A DNA stretch of 11,609 nucleotides, from positions 1 through 11,609 of the forward strand of contig DCGG01000079.1 in NCBI GenBank assembly GCA_002315455.1, read 5' to 3'. The notes under the pieces were generated by a model, which was not told where the DNA came from, made no database searches, and was given only the letters and a program-made list of their open reading frames with translations. The translations under genes were made by a program, and so were the position numbers. Below, one piece after another: positions 7,537-11,609 of the stretch. The DNA comes from Lentisphaeria bacterium UBA1784 (GTDB lineage: Bacteria > Verrucomicrobiota > Lentisphaeria > Victivallales > Victivallaceae). Positions within the stretch are counted from its first letter, which is position 1; each line of letters begins with the position of its first letter.

Positions 7537-7644
7537 CTATCGCGGAAGGTTCTCGAAATACCACTTCGCCGCTTTTGCCAAGCCATGCCTCACGTTGAAC
7601 TCCGGAGCATATCCAAGCAACGTCCTCGCCTTGTCGATCTCCGC
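7537..7644 (-). pseudogene. C-terminal relic of a UDP-sugar 4-epimerase (WbpP/TviC type)
   Basis: The minus-strand frame ends with EIDKARTLLGYAPEFNVRHG and then LAKAAKWYFENLPR before the TAG at 7539-7537. This is the typical C-terminus of NAD-dependent nucleotide-sugar epimerase/dehydratases of the extended SDR family (D-I-x-K-A-x-x-L-L-G-Y-x-P ... G-L...W-Y). Only about 35 codons of roughly 310-340 remain. They follow in frame, without start codon or RBS, directly on a segment of UDP-HexNAc dehydrogenase, so an internal deletion joined the two genes. 4-Epimerase and 6-dehydrogenase are commonly neighbours in operons making UDP-HexNAc uronic acids (wbpP/wbpA, tviC/tviB). The sugar specificity cannot be judged from the tail. 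The exact junction (7644/7645) is estimated from where the motif changes. Confidence 0.75.
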
Positions 7645-7961
7645 CGCGACGTACTTGCCCATGCCGTCGTTGATGCGCCGGCCGGCGAGGATCACTTCCG
7701 GAAGATACCCGAGAGCCTGTCCCGGTCCCGAAGCTCCGCGATATCGTCAGTATAGCGCAGTTTTCCGGCCGCACGCAATTGCCCGGCACTGGTCTCAAGA
7801 GTCGCATCAATGCCCCTGCGGAGACTCTCCAGCCGGGAGACCTTTCTGTCGAAGCCGATGGTATCGTACTTCTTGCCGAATTCGACGGCGAGCGGCAGGC
7901 CGACGTATCCCAAGCCGATAACCGCCAATTTGATCGAACCGTCCTGAATTTTCGTAAGCAT
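7645..7961 (-). pseudogene. Truncated, internally deleted UDP-HexNAc 6-dehydrogenase (WbpA/TviB type)
   Basis: From ATG 7961 (GGGGGAG just upstream) the frame begins MLTKIQDGSIKLAVIGLGYV then GLPLAVEFGKKYDTIGFD, the N-terminal Rossmann NAD-binding motif GxGYVGLPLA of the UDP-N-acetylglucosamine/galactosamine 6-dehydrogenases. It stays colinear with the family to DDIAELRDRD at residue 81 (codon at 7721-7719). There the sequence jumps: in the +1 frame it continues QALGYLPEVILAGRR, INDGMGKYVA, the central helix found around residue 310-330 of full-length enzymes (~425 aa). About 220 codons are gone, including the catalytic Cys region, and the original frame stops at 7692. After KYVA an epimerase tail follows. 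The product is certainly non-functional as a dehydrogenase. A possible promoter lies at 8140-8167. Family assignment is by motif memory; the jump itself is visible directly as two conserved blocks in different frames. Confidence 0.82.
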
Positions 7962-8339
7962 TGCACTCCCCCAAAAAACTTCCGGTTTCGACAAGTTCAT
8001 CGGCGACCGGTCGTGAATATTTACCGTGTTTGGATCCATTGTTCTTCGGGACGCCGCGGCCTCAGCGCAGGCGGGAGACCGGCGACCGGTTCCCGGAGGA
8101 CGTGTACACAGCACGCCGGACACACCTCACCCCCGTCATAATATACCTTCAGCCTCAAAAAAATCAATCCATAAAGAAAAAAATAAACTTTCCCTCCTTC
8201 TCCCGTGGAGAGCATCAGCGGAACGGGACCGGAAAAGAATTCGCTTTCGGCGCCTGATCGCAAGAACTGGCAAGGAAGTCAAAAAATTACCGGTTTGTCT
8301 GATTTTACGTCCCCCCCATGAAAAAACACGAAAAATGAT
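7962..8339. other. Divergent intergenic region between the relic block and the glycosyltransferase cluster
   Basis: About 380 bp with no convincing gene. It contains the possible minus-strand promoter (8140-8167), an 11-bp direct repeat CGGCGACCGGT at 8001-8011 and 8080-8090, and an A/T-rich central part (about 8136-8200). Open frames extending the dehydrogenase relic upstream are rich in Arg/Pro and lack family motifs. The direct repeat has only two copies 79 bp apart and no evident role. Confidence 0.5.
8140..8167 (-). promoter_or_regulatory. Possible minus-strand promoter of the decayed nucleotide-sugar operon
   Basis: On the minus strand TTGATT (8167-8162) and TATATT (8145-8140) are separated by 16 bases. 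The predicted leader would be about 170 nt to the relic start at 7961. The -10 hexamer is identical to those at 7289 and 10312. It lies in an A/T-rich tract, where chance matches are more frequent. Confidence 0.45.
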
Positions 8340-8368
8340 TTGACATTTGACAGGATAACAGCTACATT
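8340..8368 (+). promoter_or_regulatory. Sigma70-like promoter of the glycosyltransferase/acetyltransferase unit
   Basis: A perfect consensus -35 TTGACA (8340-8345) is followed after 17 bases by TACATT (8363-8368). A second TTGACA at 8347-8352 overlaps this spacer but has no matching -10. Transcription would start near 8375, giving an ~80-nt leader to the ATG at 8456. The tract TACATTACGG resembles TATATTACGCG of the promoter at 10289-10317. Confidence 0.75.
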
Positions 8369-8428
8369 ACGGAAGACGGAACGGCCTGTCGTCAGTCCGC
8401 CCTTGAAAAAGAGAAAATCCGGTTTTGA

Positions 8429-8444
8429 TTCGGGAACACCCGAA
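8429..8444 (+). other. Hairpin in the 5' leader of the first glycosyltransferase
   Basis: TTCGGG / CCCGAA form a perfect 6-bp stem over an AACA loop. The stem ends 11 nt before the start codon at 8456 and immediately precedes the weak Shine-Dalgarno AAGAAGA. It might modulate ribosome access; no evidence beyond position. Confidence 0.4.
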
Positions 8445-8455
8445 GAAGACAAAAA

Positions 8456-9574
8456 ATGAAAGTCATTCACTACGGATCACTGGCAGCGGAAACGGGCGGT
8501 CCGGCTTACAGCACGTATCTCGCCATCAAGGGGGTACGCGACCGCGGAACGGATGCCCGGAGCGTCATGCCTCCTTTGGCGCAGGGGGAACATCTGGCCG
8601 CTTCCGACGTGCCGGTGCGTTTCGCAAACTTCGGAGCGCTCCGAACCGTTTTGAAGGAGAGCGATGCCGATCTGTTTCACGTACAGGGGATTTGGAGCCC
8701 GGCAGGGCACGTCGTCGCAAGTTTCGCCAGAAAACACCGCGTTCCCTGCGTCATCACGCTTCACGGGATGCTCTATCCGCAGGCGCTGGCACACAAAGCA
8801 TGGAAGAAACATCTGGCGCTTTGGCTCTACCAGAAAAAAGATCTTTTGTCAGCGTCCTGCATCCAGGTCACCTGCGCGGAAGAACTGCTGTACTACCGGG
8901 CGCTGGGATTCCGCAATCCGGTGGCGGTGATCCCCAATGCGGTGGAATTGCCGGAGAACCTGACGGTTCCACAGGCGAAGGACGGGCCCTTCCGTGTTGG
9001 ATACCTCGGGAGGCTCCACCCCCGGAAGCGGGTAGAACGGATCCTGTATGCGCTCGCTTCTCCCGTGATGCACGGCGTGGATGCCGAATGCGTGATCATC
9101 GGGGCAAACGATTCGGAATATGAGGCTTTCCTGCGGAAGGAAGCGGCGCGGCTTCAGTTGAAAAACGTGACCTTTACCGGGTTCCGGCAAGGAGGATCCA
9201 AGTGGGACATGCTCCGATCTCTTTCGGTCCTGACCGTGCCAAGTGACTTTGAAAATTTCGGGAACGTCGTTGTGGAGGCGCTGCGGGAAGGCGTTCCAGT
9301 CATTGCCTCCAAAGGGACGCCGTGGCAGGAATTGGAGTCCTGCGGATGCGGACGCTGGATCTTCAATGATACGGAAAGCATCGCGAAGGCCCTGCGCGGA
9401 ATGGCGCAACTCTCCGCCGAAGAACGCCGTCAGATGGGTTGTCGCGGACAAAAACTTCTGCGGGAAAAATACGAACTCTCCATCGTCTCGGAAAAACTTG
9501 ATCAGATGTATCATTGGCTTTGGAGCGGAGGAGCGGCACCGGATTTCACGGACATCGTACAGCGGAACCGTTGA
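8456..9574 (+). CDS. GT4-family (group 1, GT-B fold) glycosyltransferase
   Basis: A 372-aa retaining glycosyltransferase that would add a sugar from a nucleotide donor to a lipid-linked polysaccharide intermediate at the cytoplasmic face of the inner membrane. The N-terminal acceptor domain starts with MKVIHYGSLAAETGGPA, where the Gly-Gly loop is typical of GT4, and contains HVQGIW (75-80) and LHG (102-104). The C-terminal donor domain starts at about residue 180 with VGYLGRLHPRKRVE, bearing the Arg/Lys pair that binds donor phosphates. It carries the E-x7-E signature with Glu266 and Glu274 (FENFGNVVVEAL). Length is normal for the family. The ATG is preceded by a weak AAGAAGA. It is the first gene after the promoter at 8340-8368 and is followed 59 bp later by an acetyltransferase, without a terminator between. 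Sugar and linkage specificity cannot be read from the sequence. Confidence 0.93.
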   Translation: MKVIHYGSLAAETGGPAYSTYLAIKGVRDRGTDARSVMPPLAQGEHLAASDVPVRFANFGALRTVLKESDADLFHVQGIWSPAGHVVASFARKHRVPCVITLHGMLYPQALAHKAWKKHLALWLYQKKDLLSASCIQVTCAEELLYYRALGFRNPVAVIPNAVELPENLTVPQAKDGPFRVGYLGRLHPRKRVERILYALASPVMHGVDAECVIIGANDSEYEAFLRKEAARLQLKNVTFTGFRQGGSKWDMLRSLSVLTVPSDFENFGNVVVEALREGVPVIASKGTPWQELESCGCGRWIFNDTESIAKALRGMAQLSAEERRQMGCRGQKLLREKYELSIVSEKLDQMYHWLWSGGAAPDFTDIVQRNR

Positions 9575-9633
9575 GCGGGCAACGGAAAAAAGGAAAAATC
9601 ACCATCAATTGACAATACGTCGAGAGGCATTTC

Positions 9634-10236
9634 ATGGTCAATCCGGGATACGGCATCAGAATTTCAGCTGAATTTCTCTCCCTTTGCTGGGGCACGGTCT
9701 GGGGCAACGCATTCGCTCTTCTGAATGGTTGCCGGCTCACCGGACTTCTGAAATGCTTCGGAGTGCCTCAAATCGGAAACGGCAGGAGAGGACGCATCAC
9801 CTTCGGGAAAAAGGTCATTTTGCGATCCTCCGCCGTCTCCAACGTCGCCGGATGTTTTCATCCCGTCATGCTGGCGACGAGAGGGGAAGGCGTTCTGACG
9901 ATCGGTGACGGGGTCGGAATATCTTCCTCGGTCATCGTCGCGGAGAACCGGGTCACGATTGGCGATCGTGTTCAAATCGGGGTCAACTGCGCGATCTACG
10001 ACACGGATTTCCACGCCATTGATCCGGTGCGCCGTCTGGATAAGGTCAGTCAGAAAACCGCCCCCGTCGTTCTGGAGGATGACGTCTGGCTGGGAGCCAA
10101 CGTCATCGTACTGAAAGGGGTCCGGATCGGACGGGGCAGCGTCATTGGGGCAGGCAGTCTGGTCGTCCGGGATGTTCCGCCCGGAGTTCTCGCGACGGGC
10201 AATCCGGCGAAGGTCCTGAAACAGATCATACCGTGA
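9634..10236 (+). CDS. Hexapeptide-repeat (left-handed beta-helix) O-acetyltransferase, WcaF/CysE-like superfamily
   Basis: A 200-aa acyl-CoA-dependent acetyltransferase expected to acetylate a sugar of the polysaccharide repeat unit in the cytoplasm. After a ~45-residue N-terminal region, imperfect [LIV]-G-x4 hexapeptide units run from about residue 47 (IGNGRRGRITFG) to 178 (LTIGDGVGISSS, VTIGDRVQIGVN, VWLGANVIVLKG, VRIGRGSVIGAG). The extruding loop carries the catalytic histidine, His127 in YDTDFHAID, as in maltose/galactoside O-acetyltransferases. The C-terminal end GNPAKVLKQI is the usual cap of this family. GAGAGG at 9622-9627, 6 nt before the ATG, supports the start. It lies 59 bp after the first glycosyltransferase on the same strand and is probably co-transcribed with it; no terminator follows it. 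N-acetylation of an amino sugar is an alternative activity. Confidence 0.92.
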   Translation: MVNPGYGIRISAEFLSLCWGTVWGNAFALLNGCRLTGLLKCFGVPQIGNGRRGRITFGKKVILRSSAVSNVAGCFHPVMLATRGEGVLTIGDGVGISSSVIVAENRVTIGDRVQIGVNCAIYDTDFHAIDPVRRLDKVSQKTAPVVLEDDVWLGANVIVLKGVRIGRGSVIGAGSLVVRDVPPGVLATGNPAKVLKQIIP

Positions 10237-10287
10237 TCCCCTCTGTCCTGCGGATCCTGATTCTGCGGTGAAAAAAAGGGGAAATCA

Positions 10288-10343
10288 TTTGCAAAAAGGT
10301 CAAAATTGACTTATATTACGCGATAAGGTCGTCTTTTTGCAAA
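10288..10343 (+). repeat. 10-bp inverted repeat bracketing the promoter of the second glycosyltransferase
   Basis: TTTGCAAAAA at 10288-10297 is mirrored exactly by TTTTTGCAAA at 10334-10343, with 36 bp between. The left arm contains the -35 box and the right arm ends one base before the start codon at 10345. No Shine-Dalgarno stands at normal distance (AAGG at 10325-10328 is 16 nt away), so the right arm occupies the ribosome-binding region. The arms could form a DNA operator; because transcription begins between them, they would not form an RNA hairpin. Confidence 0.55.
10289..10317 (+). promoter_or_regulatory. Sigma70-like promoter of the second glycosyltransferase
   Basis: TTGCAA (10289-10294) and TATATT (10312-10317) are separated by 17 bases. 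The -35 hexamer and its flanks (TTTGCAAAAA) are shared with the AIDA-gene promoter at 1708. Predicted transcription starts near 10324, leaving a leader of only about 20 nt before the ATG at 10345. Confidence 0.7.
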
Positions 10344-10344
10344 T

Positions 10345-11532
10345 ATGAAAATTTTGTTGATACACCATTTCTTTCAGCCGGATACCGTTATTTCCGCCCG
10401 GATTTTTGCGGACTTGGCGGAGGAATTGGTCAAAGCAGGGCATCAGGTCACAGTCTTCACCGGAAACCGGCTGTTCCGTTCCGGGCAGCCGTTGCCGTCC
10501 TGTGAAAAGTGGAACGGCGTGGAGATCCTGCGCTATTTCCGCCCGGATCTGTCGCAGAAGAGCGATGCAGGGCGGCTGTTGAACTCCGCCATTATGCAGT
10601 TGAAATGGCTTCGGGCGTTCCGGAGACGCCGCAGGGAATTCGACGTCGTGATCCTCGGGACCGATCCGCAATTCGGATACCTGATGTTCCCGTGGCTCCG
10701 GCTGATGAACCGCAAAGTGCGTCTGATCCATTGGGTCTTTGACATGTTTCCGGAAGCAGTCATAACGCACCCGTCCCGGTGGAAGCGCATCCCCGCTATC
10801 CTCATCAAACCGCTGACCCTATTTTGTTACCGCTTCGTGAATGACATGGTGGACATCGGGCCCAGCATGCGGGAATTGCTGCAGAACTATCACCATCGTG
10901 CCCGTTGCATGACCCTGACTCCGTGGGCATTGACGGAACCGGAGGCGCTCCCCGTCCGGAACGAAGAACTCCGGCGGAAACTTTTCGGAGACCATAAGCT
11001 TGCGCTCCTCTATTCCGGGACCATTGGCCGTGCTCACGACGTCACCCCCTTTTTCGCGCTGGCCCGCCGGTGCCGGGAACTCGGCATTGACGCGGGGTTC
11101 TGCTTTGCGGGGTTCGGCAACTGCTGTGAGGAACAGTTGGCGCAAATCTCCGCCGAAGATACCAATATCCGCGTTGCCGGATTCACCTCCGAGGCAGATC
11201 TGGAGACGCATTTGGCGGTAGCGGACATTCATATGGTCGCCCTGCGCCCCGGCTGGGAAGGCGTGGTGGTGCCTTCCAAGTTCTTCGGTTCTCTTGCCAT
11301 TGGCCGTCCGGTCATCTTTTGCGGACCGGAGAACTGCGAGGTCGCCCGCTGGTGCAGGGAGTTTCAGATCGGCACCATGCTTTCTGACGACACGCCGGCG
11401 CTTCTGAACGGTCTTCTGCAGGATCCGGAAAAACTCGCACAATGGCAGCGGACGGTTTTTGCCTGCTATCAGGAAGTCTTTTCAAAGCAAAAAACATTGT
11501 CCGGCTGGCTCAAACTGCTTCAGGAATCCTGA
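10345..11532 (+). CDS. GT4-family glycosyltransferase, WbuB/WcaI-like
   Basis: A 395-aa GT-B glycosyltransferase for surface polysaccharide assembly. The N-terminal domain (MKILLIHHFFQPDTVISARI) begins as in the WbuB/WcaI branch of GT4, with FADLAEELVKAGHQVTVFTG completing the first Rossmann strand-helix-strand. HWVFDMFPEAV at 129-139 matches the W-x-x-D-x-x-P segment of that branch. The donor domain starts near 217 (LALLYSGTIGRAHD), and the signature EGVVVPSKFFGSLAIGRPVI (305-324) carries the donor-binding Glu and the P-S-K-x-x-x-x-L-A-x-G-R-P-V pattern characteristic of WbuB-like enzymes. It has its own promoter and a short leader without a Shine-Dalgarno, 108 bp after the acetyltransferase. 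The product would add one residue to the undecaprenyl-linked repeat unit; the donor sugar is unknown. Length is normal and the frame is intact. Confidence 0.93.
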   Translation: MKILLIHHFFQPDTVISARIFADLAEELVKAGHQVTVFTGNRLFRSGQPLPSCEKWNGVEILRYFRPDLSQKSDAGRLLNSAIMQLKWLRAFRRRRREFDVVILGTDPQFGYLMFPWLRLMNRKVRLIHWVFDMFPEAVITHPSRWKRIPAILIKPLTLFCYRFVNDMVDIGPSMRELLQNYHHRARCMTLTPWALTEPEALPVRNEELRRKLFGDHKLALLYSGTIGRAHDVTPFFALARRCRELGIDAGFCFAGFGNCCEEQLAQISAEDTNIRVAGFTSEADLETHLAVADIHMVALRPGWEGVVVPSKFFGSLAIGRPVIFCGPENCEVARWCREFQIGTMLSDDTPALLNGLLQDPEKLAQWQRTVFACYQEVFSKQKTLSGWLKLLQES

Positions 11533-11557
11533 CCCTTTTCCGTTTCATGAGGAGACC

Positions 11558-11609
11558 GTGAACGCAGGGCGTCCGGAAAATTTTTCGGACGAAAGTCTGC
11601 AAACTTCCT
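11558..11609 (+). CDS. Possible 5' end of a further gene (window-truncated)
   Basis: A GTG at 11558 is preceded by GAGGAG (11549-11554) and opens a frame that stays open to the window end (VNAGRPENFSDESLQTS). It would lie 25 bp after the second glycosyltransferase on the same strand, a normal operon spacing. The nearby ATG at 11547 terminates after four codons. Seventeen codons are too few to identify a product or to exclude chance. Confidence 0.3.
   Translation, partial: MNAGRPENFSDESLQTS

Noticed and set aside
7394..7966. 190-codon minus-strand frame over the dehydrogenase/epimerase relic
   Set aside because: Arg/Ser-rich shadow frame; the conserved enzyme blocks lie in the other two frames.
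8001..8090. Repeat CGGCGACCGGT (two copies) as a possible CRISPR or attachment site
   Set aside because: Only two 11-bp copies 79 bp apart, no further units, no integrase or tRNA nearby.
9609..9614. TTGACA before the acetyltransferase as a separate promoter
   Set aside because: At 16-18 bp downstream the sequence is already the start codon region with no -10-like hexamer.
11214..11223. GGCGGTAGCG, identical to the first ten bases of the E. coli ops element recruited by RfaH
   Set aside because: It lies deep inside the second glycosyltransferase and encodes part of the common LAVADI segment; ops elements act near operon starts. Coincidence of codons is the simpler explanation.
11571..11590. 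20-bp near-palindrome GTCCGGAAAATTTTTCGGAC as a terminator after the second glycosyltransferase
   Set aside because: No T-run follows the stem, the centre is all A/T without a loop, and it may lie in the first codons of a following gene.

Overview
The window looks like part of a GC-rich (roughly 58% G+C by eye) Gram-negative chromosome, probably from the Lentisphaerota/Victivallales (PVC superphylum). That guess rests on one giant AIDA-type strand-loop-strand repeat protein without an autotransporter barrel, a protein type I associate with Victivallis-like genomes, next to an exopolysaccharide region. Nothing in the window is a phylogenetic marker I can place firmly without a search.

Layout. 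1-1590 (+) is the 5'-truncated gene for the ribosome-associated GTPase TypA/BipA, closed by a strong UUCG-loop terminator. 1690-5318 (+) is a self-contained unit: a sigma70-like promoter bracketed by a 13-bp direct repeat, the 1138-aa AIDA-repeat protein, and an intrinsic terminator. 5384-5920 (+) encodes a specialised NusG paralogue (RfaH/UpxY type), the kind of antiterminator that normally opens a polysaccharide operon. It runs head-on into a minus-strand block (5981-8167) that is mostly wreckage. This block holds one intact secreted AlgX/AlgJ-like SGNH O-acetyltransferase-type gene. Upstream of it is a frameshifted N-terminal stump of its usual partner, an AlgI-type MBOAT O-acyltransferase. 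Further upstream is a chimeric relic of two nucleotide-sugar genes: the N-terminus and one internal segment of a UDP-HexNAc 6-dehydrogenase (WbpA/TviB type), joined to the last ~35 codons of a UDP-sugar 4-epimerase (WbpP/TviC type). Promoter-like sequences survive in front of both relics. 8340-11609 (+) is an apparently intact exopolysaccharide/O-antigen assembly cluster: a GT4 glycosyltransferase, a hexapeptide-repeat O-acetyltransferase, a second (WbuB/WcaI-like) GT4 glycosyltransferase with its own promoter, and possibly the first codons of another gene at the window edge.

How it fits together. The NusG paralogue, the two glycosyltransferases, the acetyltransferase and the periplasmic O-acetylation protein all point to synthesis and acetyl decoration of a surface polysaccharide. 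The antiterminator is cut off from the plus-strand cluster by the decaying minus-strand block, so it either acts in trans or its original target operon has been rearranged. The most notable observation is this graveyard: at least three deletions plus a frameshift in about 1 kb have removed an acyltransferase and a UDP-HexNAcA pathway while sparing one gene that normally needs the lost partner.
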